From Physcomitrium patens (Eukaryota > Streptophyta > Bryopsida > Funariales > Funariaceae), in contig NC_037265.1 in the NCBI RefSeq assembly GCF_000002425.4, positions 12,418,330 through 12,482,329 of the forward strand: a stretch of DNA of 64,000 nt. Reading direction: 5' to 3'. A program made the translations under genes and the position numbers. A model generated the notes under the pieces. The model was given only the letters and a program-made list of their open reading frames with translations. It did not search any database and had not been told where the DNA came from. Below, one piece after another: positions 32,275 through 45,390 of this stretch. Within the stretch, counting starts at the first letter, position 1. Each line of letters starts with the position of its first letter.

Positions 32275-33010
32275 TGGACTTTTGACTATCACTAATTACT
32301 CAATCAAGCTTCAAGATTAAAAAAAATACCAAGTTTATATATAAAATTATTCCTATAGAGGCAATTACATCAATACATAAGCCTTAAGTGCCGAAGATCA
32401 CCAAAAATGTGATAAAAATATCATAAAACCTTACATATCTTTAAGGTGAATTATTTTTGAACTTCAACAACTCATATCTTATAATTGGACCATCCAAAAA
32501 AATCCAAATTTTACATGAAGTATTGATACACTCTTAAAAACTACCACAAAAAATTTCGACTATAAATTTGTTACAAATTTTGAGATATTATCAAAATTCT
32601 AAACAACAGCTTCAAATCCTTGCTTACATACACATGTGTGTAAATTTCTTCATATCTCACAAATTAAATATTTAAATACCATAAAACTTTGATACATAGC
32701 TTTTTAACCTAATAAAACACACTTTAGAAATTTTGGATCAAAATTCATCTAGAAACTCAAGATATGGCTCCTACCATTACTATCAACAAAACGACTCATT
32801 ATTACCTTTGAATTACATGTGCTATTTTCAACGCTCTATAACTTCTTCATATAAACTCAAAATAGAAATTTTTTTTTACTAAAGATATAGATCTTAAAAT
32901 CATCCTTACAAATATACCTTTAAATCTCCAAAATCTTTCATAAAATTCCTCATATCTTCAAAATAGCAATAGTATGACTTAAAAAGATGCCTTAACTTCA
33001 AATAATTATG
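32275..33010 (-). repeat. Dispersed repeat X, copy 1
   Basis: This stretch is the reverse complement of a diverged copy at about 62,140-62,960. Shared landmarks include GGCAATTACATCAATA, CATAAAACCTTA and ACATGAAGTATT. No coding potential was seen. It may be a decayed LTR. Confidence 0.6.
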
Positions 33011-33800
33011 ACTTCATCATTTTAATTCCAACTCTAATGTACATTAATATTTTTAAATATATTATATATTTTAATTAATTTTTATATAATATAAATAATT
33101 ATAATATAACAACGATGTGGTAGTAACAAGTACATGACTTGACTTGGGACTTGATGACCATAGTAGATTGGCTATGATTTGTCATGTTATTAGAAGTTGG
33201 TAGTTGATTTCTAGTAGTTGTTAGACAACAAATTTGGAAGAGTTCTTATGCATATTTTCAAGTATAATAATAGACAATTGTGGTGTTATGATCAATGTTT
33301 TGGTATGATTGTTTCTTTGTTGAAGAATGTGATGTATATAAAAACTTTCACAAACTGATTATTGAATAGTTTAAATAAATAAATAATTAATTAAAATAAA
33401 AAATTTAGAAATAAATATATAAATAAATAAAATAAATAAAATAAATAAATAAAAAATTGATAAAAAAAAAGATAAATAATAATTTAGAAAAAAAAGACAT
33501 CTAATCTTATATGAGTGAAGTTATTCCATTAGACTACCAAACGTAATTAAGATGGATTGATTTTGCTAACATTTTCATCAATAACATCTATTGAACTATA
33601 TTTAAGAGAAAAATATTTTTTTATTTTAAAAATAGAATTTAATAAATTTCATATTCTATTTTTATCTTTATTTGTAGTTTTTGGATATTTATAGTATTAA
33701 AAAGATTAAAAACGAATAACGTGTAAAATTTACTTAAGAACTATTATTTTTTAAATTATCAAACAACACATTGAGATTGTTACAATTTTTAAAAAAACAT
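33011..33800. other. AT-rich stretch with (AAAT)n-like repeats
   Basis: Low-complexity AAATAAAT-type sequence occupies about 33,370-33,480. No supported gene or named repeat is seen in the rest. Confidence 0.6.
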
Positions 33801-34620
33801 AAAAAAGATGATTTTCAAAGATGACATTATTTCTTATATAGATAATGAGATATAATGTATTTGGTATCACAACCTTTATAGAGACTTTTAATATTTAATA
33901 ATACTATTAAAAGTATAATTTTTTTTTTGATGATATTTCAAATGAATTATTTGAAAAAAGTTATAAAGGTTTTGACATTGATTAAATATCAAGATAATCT
34001 ACATGCCTTGATATAAGATACTATTGATAGCTAAAAAGATGAATCAACTATTTTTGAAAGAAACAAAAATCATTGTATGTAGCAAAGATAATATGTTGCA
34101 TCTAAGACTTCTTTGATATTTGATGATTGCTCCTTATAGAACTTGTCCCTAAAAAGATGGTAATATTATAGACATATATAATTACACAAATAAGTAGTAT
34201 TAGATAGATCTTAAATGTAGGCAGATTTAATAATATCTTTTAGAAAAGCTTTTTTAAGCTTCATAGATATAATTTTGAATTTACATGTATTTTTAGTTGA
34301 TTGATAGATTGGAATTTGGCCAACAAGTTGGGCATGTATTGCACATGTTAGCAACTTCTAATGCAAGTTGACTATGTGGCATACATTTATAAAACTTATC
34401 TTGCAAGTTGGACATATATCAAAGGTTCTACAAAATATTGCCATATAACTCTTGGTTAGTTAATATATATAAAGACAAGAATGAAGCCTTTTTCATTTTG
34501 ATCAATGCCTTTCTTATTCTTAATCTTGTTTTAAAAGTCTCCAATCTTCTTATCTTTGGAAAGACAAAGATAATAACTAAAATTGTTCTTTCAAATAGAT
34601 ATGAATATAAAAAGATATAA
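33800..34620 (+). mobile_element. Family-1 copy 4, 3' end only
   Basis: Plus-strand remains of the ORF3 region (about 33,850-34,130, with TTTGGTATCACAA and GATGATTGCTCCT landmarks) lead to a decayed 3' LTR from 34,164 to about 34,620. The LTR keeps the TTAATATATATAAAGACAAGAATGAAG segment. No pol or gag is attached. It is heavily decayed, comparable to copy 3. Confidence 0.7.
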
Positions 34621-37144
34621 TTGAATATTTTTAGAAATCAAAAAATTATAATAAAAAATAATATAGAAATTTATAATATCATCATATTTAATTTAGCAAA
34701 GATAAAATTATATAGAATAATCATATCTATATCAAATACTTTTTATATATATTTTTAAATACTATAAAATTGAATATTTTAAAAATATATTAAATATGCA
34801 TTATAAGTATTATCTAATATAGTATATTTTTTAGTATAAAAAATATAGATGAGATTTATAATTTAATTTTTATTAGCTTTGAATAGAAATTTAGATTTAA
34901 AATTAAAATTAAATTATATTATAAATTTTTTATAAATAAAATAATCGAAATAAAATTAAAATATTAATAAAATATTTTAAATATTTTATAAATTAAAATA
35001 AGACAAGTTTTTAAATAGTACATGTAAATTAAGATTATATTTTGTAAATAAATAAATTATGCTTGAAATATGATTGAAGGTAGTATAATTGTAAAGATGT
35101 TAATTTATTTTTATAAATGCATTTTTTTCCAATTTAAAAATTTATAAAATATGCATTAAAGAAGGATATAATTATTAGAATTTATAAGACAAAAAATAAA
35201 TTTTTAGTGCATAGATTATTTTTATAAATGTAATTTAGATCATATGGTGTAAAAATTTATATCAATAAGACTCATAACAACTTTCATATTCTTTTGTTCA
35301 CATACTACTTGTATTAAGGTTTATTAGATTGTGTAAATATAAGTATATAAATTTTATATATTATTATTTTTTTCTTTAAATTACATGTAAAAGAAAAATT
35401 TAATAATATATAGATTAAAGAATTTTATGCATCTATATTTTTTTTAAATATTTTTATTTTATTTTATTATTGAACTAAAGAAAAATTGATTTCATAATAT
35501 TATTAAGTATTTTTTGAAACATCAATTGTATGGTCCTCATGACTAAAATTTTAATGTTTAAAATTATAAAGATTAAATAATAACTTTTTTGAATACATTA
35601 TTGATATAATTTTTTGTAGAATCAGATAAGCCATCTATTTAAATTAATATCAAATCCAAATCACCAAAAATCATTCTACACAATCAAGTACAAAATCAAA
35701 AAATAATTCTAAAAACAAACACAACAATAATAAACAAACAAAGAAATAACATTCATAGTATAGTTTTTAAGTAATGATTTAAATATATTTTTTTGAAACA
35801 CTTGAAACTCACCATATTATATATATATATATATATATATATACATAGCAGGAAAAAAGAAAGCAATAAGGGAGGAGGCTCTATACAAATTAGAGTTGCA
35901 TAGAAGTGCAAATTTACATTTTTAAAAATAATATTTATTTCACATTTGAGTAGTAGTTTAGACTTATAACAATTCATATAGTGTGTAGATTCTTTAGGAG
36001 AATTAGACATATTACTTAGATCAAAATTCCAAGTGCAAAGAATTTTAATTTTTTTGAAATGATAATAATTCAATCACAAAGTATACTAGACATGAGTAAA
36101 GCGATATTAGAGACCAATAATTGTTTGTCTTTGACTTCAACAAAGACTATAGTTATAAAGAATAACAAAATTAAAAATAATAAGAGAATAAATTTCGACA
36201 CTTGCTAAATGGCTAGATCTAATAATGCCACTAAACAAAAAAGTGATAGCTGAAAAAATTTAAAAACCAACAACCATTTACAAGGCACTAAGAGGAGAGA
36301 GCATAATAGAACAAAGAAAAGATCAAGTGTAGCTTGAAGAAGCAATTTATCAAGTAATTTTACAGCAACTCTTTGTAGAATGTAATAATAGTGAAGAGAG
36401 CTTCAACTGCTTGGAGACATCAATTAAAGTATCTATAGGCAATTTTCAACTACAATTATTACATTTCTTAGATTTTATGAATTAAGATGACATAGTTGCC
36501 AAATATTATGAAATGACCAATAGATGTTTAAGAAGGCCCTACATTAATGAGTGTGGCATACTTAGACATGCAAATTACATCAACAAGGAAGCATTCTAAC
36601 AACAAGTAGACCAAAGGACAAAATATCATAAACCACATCAAACGGCCATTTTAATGTTGATGTGCTTTAGTTTATTCCTTTGAATAATAATAAAACCATC
36701 AATACAAATGATCCATCTAAAGCAACCGGGCATTTCTATACCTACTCAAAACCATAGCTTTCACCTTGTCCATATTACAAAAGAAGTAGAAGTCATAGAT
36801 ATTTTAAATCTAGAAAACATTGTTCATCTTCTTGCAATACAATTAATCTTAAATATCAAATAATTATTATAGACACATTGGACAAAAATAGAATAATAGT
36901 TTGAAAAAAACCTCTACCTAGATTTAGTTTAAAAGGCTATAGTAGAAAAAGAACTATGAGCAATACTAGATAAGTTGAAATTTAATGCAAAAGTATTATT
37001 AATAGCTTATAAAATCACCTCCAAATTATTAAGAGACTTTCAATCAGCTCCCTAAAGTATAAAAAATATCAAGCTTATTAATTCTACATTATAAGATCTA
37101 TAAGAAGAAGTCACACTAATTCAAAATAGAATATTAATCAAATA
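34621..37144. other. AT-rich stretch without a recognisable gene
   Basis: Extremely AT-rich, with an (AT)n run at about 35,817-35,842. The part from about 36,100 to 37,140 is less extreme and may be an old element, but no frame or motif could be identified. Confidence 0.55.
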
Positions 37145-37950
37145 CGTTGTCATGATGTAATACAACTATATGGTGAAAATACAAAAAAAATTTATTTTTA
37201 ATTAATATTCAACCATCTTGATTCAATAAGAACTCAAGACAATTAAGAAAGACTTTATAAAAGTCTTTTAGATTATTTACCTGTTTGAATAGCTAATAGA
37301 TAAAAATTAATTATTAATTTTTCCTTCTAGGCTATAAAAACTCTCTTATTACTTTAGAAAGGCAATAGATTGGTAAAAATAAGATAGATGAGATAAATAA
37401 TTTTTATGATTGACATTAAAATAAAGAAGACTATAAAATTATGCTTAAAAATTCCTAAGATAGGTTGGATTGATAGGTGGAGGATGATTGTTTGTGAATT
37501 AGAGTAAAAAATAAACCTACAATTACTAAAATGGCAACAAATGGCAAAATAAGAGAAATTATTGAGATTGGCAAAGGAATTAAAGAAGCAACAACAAATT
37601 CATTCCAAAAGAATAAGACTTATTTTTTCAGATTTTAAAAGGACTTTATAACCATTATTCAAAGTTAGGACTTTTATTGGTAACCTTAAATTTATACAAT
37701 ACTATTAAGAATGGTACTTTTGGTTGATTTATGCAATTGGTGCAATATCTATAGTTCAAAATTTATTAGTATGTATTTTTTTGAGTGTCCTAAGTATGTA
37801 TAATTTTTTTTTATTATTTTAATAGTGTAGTTTAGAGATATTTAATCATTAGTGAAAGAAGGTACTAAAAGTTGGCAGTTTAAGATTAATTAGGATTTTG
37901 TAATATTTGGAGATCTATTAATTAGAACAAAGTGACAAGATATATATATG
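37145..37950 (+). repeat. LTR-like repeat Y, copy 3
   Basis: It begins TTGTCATGATGTAATACAAC and matches 62,985-63,800 over most of its length, including CTTCTAGGCTATAAAAACTC and the ATTGGTGCAATATCTATAG segment. The latter sits where a TGG-type primer site would follow an LTR. The openings of the blocks at about 450 and 2,063 are related. Confidence 0.55.
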
Positions 37951-38039
37951 GATCCAACCATTACATATATGTTTCAAGCTTTAACAAGAAAACAATGATC
38001 ACAAGAAAGCTTTGATAACTAAAGCATTGCAAGCACTGG

Positions 38040-39937
38040 TGTCAAAGATAAGAACTTGATGAAATCAAATAAACAAGTGAGACTCTTTCAAAAAAATAGA
38101 AACAAAAAAATATGTATATTAAAAAAAAAATTAGAATGGCTATTGCCAAAAGACAAAGAAATTTGACTCTTTAATTTAGACTAGAAACAAAAAAAAGATT
38201 AAAAAGACTAAAAAAGACTTCATCCTTGCCTTTATATATACTATCTACTTAGGATCTATATGGTGATGTTTTATAGGACCTTCAAAAATATCTTGACTTT
38301 ATATGACATGCATCTTGACTTGTAAGATAAGTTTTCTATATGGATGCTATATAATTAGCTTATTTTATAAGATACAAATATATATAGCATATAGATAACT
38401 TGTTGGCCAAGTTTCTAACCTACCAATTAACTAAAAATATATATAAAGTCAAAATAACATTTAAAAAGCTTCTAGGAAGCTTTTCTAAAAGATATTATGA
38501 AATTAATTTACTTTTATTTAATTCTACTTATTCATATTATTTAGGTAATAATTAAAATATATATATATATATTTATAATATTATTCTTTCTTCTATAAAT
38601 GAATTCTATGAAGAGCGGTGATCATATATTGACAAAGTCTAAAATATGGCAAATTGTATTTGTCACATACTTTGATCTTTGTTCCCTTTGAAGGTAGTTG
38701 ATAGGTTCTCTCAACCATTGATAATATCTAATTCTAGGGCTAAAAAAGTACCTCATGATTTAATGATTTTTGAAACATTTTTAACTTCTTTCAGACAAAA
38801 CATTCATAACACCATCACAAATTGTGCCCACCTCAAATAAAATCACAAAACATCAAGAGTCTTTTTTCAAGTCGTGTTATCAAATACATTGTATCTTACC
38901 ATCTATTTAAAGAATAACATGTTATTCTTGAAGGTCTTCATTACTATTACATCATCTTGAAGGCTATGATAATCATAATGTTTTATTTGATAAGTTAGCA
39001 AATGATCGATCATAAATTGAATCCGCAAGCTGTTGGTTCTCCATCTCTTTAATACCACAATTATATACAAACTATAAATAAAGATAGAAGGTAGAATGTA
39101 ATCTTTTCTAAATTATGTTTAATTTATAGCAAAGGTTTGGTATCCTTCATCTTAGTTTTAATGGATGTCATTGATGAAAAGCTTTTACCATCTTTACTAC
39201 ATTTCCAAGATTTTTTTATTGACTCTCATGTGCATTCGTTGATATCATATTTGTGCCAATAGAAAAGATGTTCCAACTTATTTCGAGGCTGTCTTGAGTC
39301 TAAAACTTCTTCCATTTCAAAATCTTCATTATTGTCTACTTCTATAGGAAGAGGTAGGACTTGTCTTCTTCTTTATATATTTATAGTCTTGTATGTTTCA
39401 AAAAGAGACACGTGGAATACAAGATGGATTTTCATTGACTTTGATAGATATAATTAATAAGCAACTAGATTGATTTGTCTACAAATAAAAAAAGGTCCAA
39501 GCCTACAGTAGTTCAACTTGTCATCAAGACAAGTAGTCTTGATATTACAACAAAATAACCATACCTTATTACTTACATTGAATTGTGATTGTTCTTTTCA
39601 ATAGGCATCCAAATTAATCTTTTGTCATTCTTGAGCTTCCTTTGATTGTATTTTTATTATTACATATAGCTCTGACAAATAATTTCTTAAATCTTTTGCC
39701 GCAAGATTATCAATTGTTGAAAAGTTAAAAGTATCAAGTCATGGATAGTAACCATAATTGGAAAAAAAAAAATTTATTACATAGAAGAATATATTATATT
39801 ATTATAAGTAAACTTTATGAATGGCAAGAAGGTTTTTTAATTCTCTTATTGATAATTGATGGTATACCTTAAATATTGTTCTAAAACTTGATTTACATGT
39901 TGCTATTGAAAAGCCATGATGTGCTTAAAGAATACGT
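38040..39937 (-). mobile_element. Family-1 copy 3, left part
   Basis: A strongly decayed minus-strand element: 3' LTR (38,040-38,580), ORF3 region (about 38,640-39,050), chromodomain and integrase remains to 39,937, where the family-2 element is inserted. It continues at 48,402. It is broken in dozens of places and is the oldest of the near-complete family-1 copies. Confidence 0.82.
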
Positions 39938-41179
39938 TGTCGTATTACGTGCTTTTCTGCTTGAGAACGCGCCGGGCGTCTGGCTGTAGAAGGTAGTATG
40001 GAGATTCGTCGATAGTCAAGTAGTCTATCAGTTTTGACTGCTGGAATATAAACCACTGCAACAATGTACCATAAATCTATACGGATGCTCTTCGACTGCT
40101 TGTCGAAGTCCTTTTTGCCCCAACCGGTAGGTCTCTAGACGTTACAGAGAACCCCGAACAACCCAAACTGTTAATCTTCAATACCGCTTTGTACTTACGA
40201 TCTTGTATCCACTGACTGTCTTGTTAGATTAATCCAATAAATTTCATTCACTCCGCATACTCAATCCTATAGACGCCCTTTTAATCCTTCAATCACAGAC
40301 GTAACTCGATTTCACAAAACAGTCAAGAGTATTCAAACCCACTTCATTAAAAATTCCGATTCACCATTACAATACTGACTTCAGCAGCGATTGCCTCAGC
40401 CTTCCCAAAACTCTACGAAGAAGAAAAATCCAAATTCTCTATCTTTCCTTCCCCGACCTGAAGCATGAAGCTCCTCTCTCTAATCCCCTCCTTCAAAAAC
40501 TTTTTTTCTCAAAACTATATCCCCCCTAACCTTATCCTCTGAATTTCTTCAATCTTCCATCTTAGATCCGGAATTGGCTCCCACCATCAAGCTTGGATCC
40601 GAAATTGGCTCTTGCCGTCAGAGCTTTTTCCTCTGTTTTTACCTTTAAGAAATCCATTTACCGAAAACAACGTTCCCTGAAACGGCATAGAGAACAGGAC
40701 GGCCTGAAACAGAATCGAACCCCGTAATCGGGACGACATTGAGTCGCCCGTCCAATTCAGGTCTCATATTGGATAAGAGTCCAGTAGTAACCTGGATGTT
40801 CCCGTAATTGGGTTAAATTGGTCCTCGCGTCGGATTGGCTAAGACCCGTAGTAAGACCTGGATTTCCCGTAATTGGATTGATCGGCCAATTCAGGTCTCA
40901 TATTGGATAAGAGGATCCGGATTGGATTCTTGAAATTGGATCCAATTGGCTCTTTGAACCCGTCGTGTGAATTGGTCCTTCTCTTCCTGCTGACTCCCGT
41001 TATTGGAATCGAATGGAACATTTCAGTATGCCCCGGCTGACTGTAATGGAGTGACTGAACCTGACCACTCAGCATTTGCACTGGAGTTGGTCGATGCTCC
41101 CAATATTCGAGGTAACTGAATATTAATAAAATTCTCCTTTCTTTTTATTTTCACTATATACTCGTGTTACAACATGACA
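39938..41179 (-). repeat. 3' LTR of the family-2 element
   Basis: 1,242 bp with terminal TGTCGTATT and CATGACA, a TGTC/GACA pair. It contains two copies of a CCAATTCAGGTCTCATATTG segment about 140 bp apart and many ATTGG motifs. The adjoining TCCACCACCTCTGAACC (41,180-41,196) is the complement of a purine-rich tract. Confidence 0.93.
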
Positions 41180-41239
41180 TCCACCACCTCTGAACCTGTG
41201 CATCCTCCAGTATGCACCAATTTACCCAATTGCTGTTTG

Positions 41240-42480
41240 ATTCAGAATATATCCTCTACGTCTTTGTCCAGTTCGTCTTCGTCACCTTCATTATTCAAAT
41301 CACTTTCATCTTCTTGCTGCGGAATCTCTATACCTTCATTAAGGTCTTCCATATTCATCTCTGTATGTCTTCGTTTAAATATTTTTACTCGCTTCCCTGT
41401 AATTGGTATTTTCAATTTTGTACCATCTAACTCCCGTAATGAGTAAGTCGCATTACCATGAACAGTTGTTACCACATATGGTCCAAACCAACGTTTTGAA
41501 AATTTCCGCAAAGTACTATGTTGATTATCCACACTATTGTCATAAACAAGTACCCAGTCACCTTCCTCGATTGCTTTTGGTCTCAATCGATGTTGCTTAT
41601 CGAATCGCGCCTTGTTTTGTAACCTTGCTCTTTTTAACCTTCCCAATGCTATCTGGACATCTTCTGTTCTTTGCTCCAATTGTCGAATCCTAATAGCCAG
41701 AAGTTCTTCTCTTGTCAATCCATCTTCCCATGGTAGCATACTCCAAGTAAGTACCTTTTCTTCAATCGGCATAATTGGTTTTTGACCTGTCATAAGTTCT
41801 ACTGGCATATATCCTGTCACCGAACTATGTGTTGTTCGATCAGCCCATAATGCAAATGACAAAAGCCGTGGCCACTCTTTAACCTTCCCATTACAAGCTT
41901 TAACCAATGCTTTCACAATCGGCGGGTGACCGCGTTCGCTTTTCGCATTCCCTTCCGGATTATAAGCAGTAGTCAGTGATAGTTTAACTCCACATCTTTC
42001 GAAGAACTTACGAGCTTCTTGTGCATTTAATTCTCCACGATCTGCAGTGATTTTTCCTATGCACCCGTAACGGCAAATGACATCTTCAAGCAAAAACCTA
42101 CAAATCCCCTCTGTAGATTTTGCCCTCAATGCTCTTCCTTCTACTTGATTTGATAAATCTTCACGAGCTAAAATCAAATATCTCATCTGCCATAACCCAA
42201 CCAGCATAATAACCAAATCAACAACCCATTTAAAATGAATAGCTAGAGGATACGTAGGATGAAGACCATCTCGGTGTCGGATATTAGAATACGATTGACA
42301 GATTTCACATGACTCTACAAATGAGAGCACATCTCGATACATATTTTTCCACCAATATCGTTCCTTGAGTTTAGCAAAAGTAGACCAGATTCCTCTATGC
42401 CCTGCCCATAAACTATTATGAAACTCCTTTAATAATTTTAGTTTTTCTTCCCTTTTGCCTATCACTCGTTGTGGCATCCC
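41240..42480 (-). pseudogene. Family-2 integrase region
   Basis: An HHCC-type zinc-binding start (FHNSLWAGHRGIWSTFAKLK, SFVESCEICQSYSN), a core with TADRGELNAQEARKFFERCG and TTAYNPEGNAKSERGHPPIV, and a basic C-terminal part (IEEGDWVLVYDN, KRWFGPYVV). I associate this integrase type with basidiomycete elements. No chromodomain was seen. Part of a broken element. Confidence 0.85.
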
Positions 42481-42549
42481 AATTCCTTTCTTCGGTCTCT
42501 TCCATAAGAATCCATCTCGAAGTAAAAATCCATATGCTTTTTTTCTTAT

Positions 42550-44110
42550 TTATTTGAATTTTTCTATAGACCAATTCCCCTGCTTAGTCAAGGTATTCAA
42601 ATAATGACCAATATCCAATAATTCTCCTTCATAAGATTCTTCAAGAAATAGCTTGTCTTCTCTGTTGAGATTTGATATTGAATAGAATTTCAATCCGACA
42701 TCATCAATGTCTTCAACCATTTCGTCTTCCCTCTCGTATCTTGCTCGAGATAGCATGTCTGCTACTAAATTGTCCTTTCCAGTGATATGCTTAAATTTTG
42801 GATTTAGTGACTTAATATAAGCAATCCATCTCAACATTGCAATATCTGGTATTGAACAGTTAATAATCATTCCAAGCAATGGCAAGCAATCTGTTTCAAT
42901 TACTACTACTGCCTCAATCAAATAGTCCTTTTCAGCTTTCATAGCCGAAACGACTCCCCAAAGTTCTCTTTTGACTTACGAATATGCACACTGACGAATA
43001 CTTAAAACTTTAGCCCCAAATCGAACTGCAAATCTACTCCCATTTGAATCATCTTGATCCACAGCCCATCCAATGGCAATTGGACTAGTGTCCACAGTAA
43101 GAATCACTGGTCTATTGCACTTATAATCAACCTTCCTCAATATTGGAGGTGACATCAATAATTTCTTCAATCTTTGCATTGCCTGAATATGCCTTTCTTC
43201 CCATTTAAATCGGTAACCCTTGCGTAACAGTTCATATAATGGATCCGCTATGTAAGAAAAATGAAAGATTCCGATTCGATAAAATAAACATGCACCCAAA
43301 AACTTGCGAACCTCTGTTAAAGAATCACAATCCTCTTTCATCCTTCCAATTGCATCAACTTTAGTCGGATCTGGTTTTCTTCCGTAGGATCCACATAAAT
43401 GTCCAATAATTACAACCTCTCGTACTCCAAATACGGACTTCATATCCGATAATGTAAGATGAACTTCTCCAAGCCGAGTTAAAATCTTTTCACAATCTTG
43501 TATATGATCAACAACATATTTGCGACACCCCCTCGTATCTAAAGTTTCATCCTTGTCTCCTTCTCTGCACCCTTTTATAGGAACATCATCCAGAAAATGC
43601 ATAGTCTTTTCCAGAATAAAATCTCTCAATACCTTATTCATCCCATTCATCATATGCGCAACTGAGTTGGTCGCGCCTTGAGGAAGAGTGCACATTCTAA
43701 CCAATCCAAGTGGTGTCCTCATCGTTGTCATATCTCTACTTCCTTCGGCAAGTTGAAATTGATCATAACCTAAATACAAATCACCCATTGAATAGATCGC
43801 CCTTCCTGCAAACGGCTCAGTAAATTCATCCACAATAGGTCCAATTCCTGCATTCCTAACAGTTACTGCATTCACCGGTTGCATATCTTGAATAAACCAT
43901 AGTGACCCATTCTTCTTAGGTACCGTAAACCATCCACTAGAATACGGCGCAAATGAGGGTTCTAATATTTTCATCTTTATCTTTTCTTTCAATAGTTCCA
44001 CCAATTTAGGTAAATATACCCTCGGTACTGGAATCGGTCTTAGATTCCAAGGTACATGCGGTACAGTGAAGATAACCATAGGTGTTATAATATTTGGATC
44101 CACACACCCA
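42550..44110 (-). pseudogene. Family-2 reverse transcriptase and RNase H region
   Basis: Reverse transcriptase lies at about 43,300-44,100 (PWNLRPIPVPRVYLPKLVEL, SGWFTVPKKNGSLWFIQDM, LPQGATNSVAHMMNGM), followed by RNase H at about 42,560-43,120 with VILTVDTSPIAIGWAV and an HITGKDNLVADMLSR segment. The QPVNAVT start of the palm and the long insertion after the FLDD-like motif distinguish it from family 1. Part of a broken element. Confidence 0.87.
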
Positions 44111-44139
44111 ATTTCATGAGATTCGAAGGCAAACGATCT

Positions 44140-45390
44140 ACCTTATTTAGCCAACATCTTTTTGAAGCAAGTAATTTCCTCCGGCAATAAAGAACCATCA
44201 GAACCAATCTTCAATTCTTCAAAAGTTTCTTCATTAAACTGATGTCCAATACTCATTGGATCGCTTAAACTTGCTTCTTTTGATGCTTCTCTCATTTGTT
44301 CTTTAGAATCCTCTGGTAATGGTCCGGCAACAGGCTTCATATTCTTATCTGCCGTTTTATATCTCGATTCTAATATGACTTCTGGTGCTTGAAAAGATTC
44401 AAGCATGGTATAAACCTCTCTCAAATGAATATCAACAATCTTATCATTATCCCCTAACCGAATAGATGTAATCAATTCCAATGAATCTTCCAGTCCATTT
44501 TCTTCATAAACATCCAAAATCCTCTCATCATCTTGCAATGCACCTATCTTGCGTAATTGTCCTTTAATATTATATAATCTTTTTCTTTCTTTTCTTTTTA
44601 AATCATCAACTTTCTTATACATAATATTTCCATTCTCCAATATACCAATAAAACTCGCATCAAAGGCACCTTCATCTCGCGAGAGTACCTCCTCTTTTGT
44701 ACCTCCATAATCTCGCTTTACAGTGGTACCTCCCTAAAATCCTTAAATCCTTCAACAATCTTTGGCAATGGTTTCTCCCTCAACCTATCTCGATTCCGTT
44801 CATGGTTAGGAGGTACTGTTAGAAATTGTACAGCTTTCCTCCCATCTTCGCTCCGTACCCTTGCATAAGCAGAACCATCGTCAAGTACTTTTGTTTCCAT
44901 CCGTATTGCTGTGATATAAGGTTGTCCTAAAATCAACGGATAAGACGTTGTATCTTGAACGAAGAAATGTTGCTCCGTCGCAACATCCTCAATCCAAATT
45001 TTGACATCTGGACAAGCTCCATGTAATAAGCCCCGTGTGTTATTAGCTGCTCGTATTGCCCATCCATGTTCCATATCAATTGGCCATTTTTGCTTCTTAT
45101 AAAGTTCTCTAGACATGAGATTTATTTCAGAACCATGGTCGACCAAAGCAACTATTGGTTCATCTATATCTCCTACCTTCACCAATACCTCAGTAGTTGC
45201 CCTTGCCCAATGCTTTCGAGTATAATGGCTCAAAGTTTCCATTTCCTTGTCACTAGAATCTTCGAAACGTACTCGCTGATTATACCCATTCTTTTCATTT
45301 GTTGGTTGCTTGTAACCAATATCAACCTCTTCTTCATCTCTACATATTCTTGCATCAATAGCATGACTCATTCCAGTTTCGCCCATTAAT
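44140..45390 (-). pseudogene. Family-2 protease and linker region
   Basis: A retropepsin-like stretch (VALVDHGSEINLMSRELYKK, then SYPLILGQPYITAIRMET) lies at about 44,850-45,200. An acidic linker of about 165 residues without recognised motifs precedes reverse transcriptase. A paralogous copy lies at 55,350-55,850. Part of a broken element. Confidence 0.8.

Noticed and set aside
36100-37144. Decayed host gene or element between 36.1 and 37.1 kb
   Set aside because: Base composition hints at former coding DNA, but no frame or motif could be recognised on either strand.
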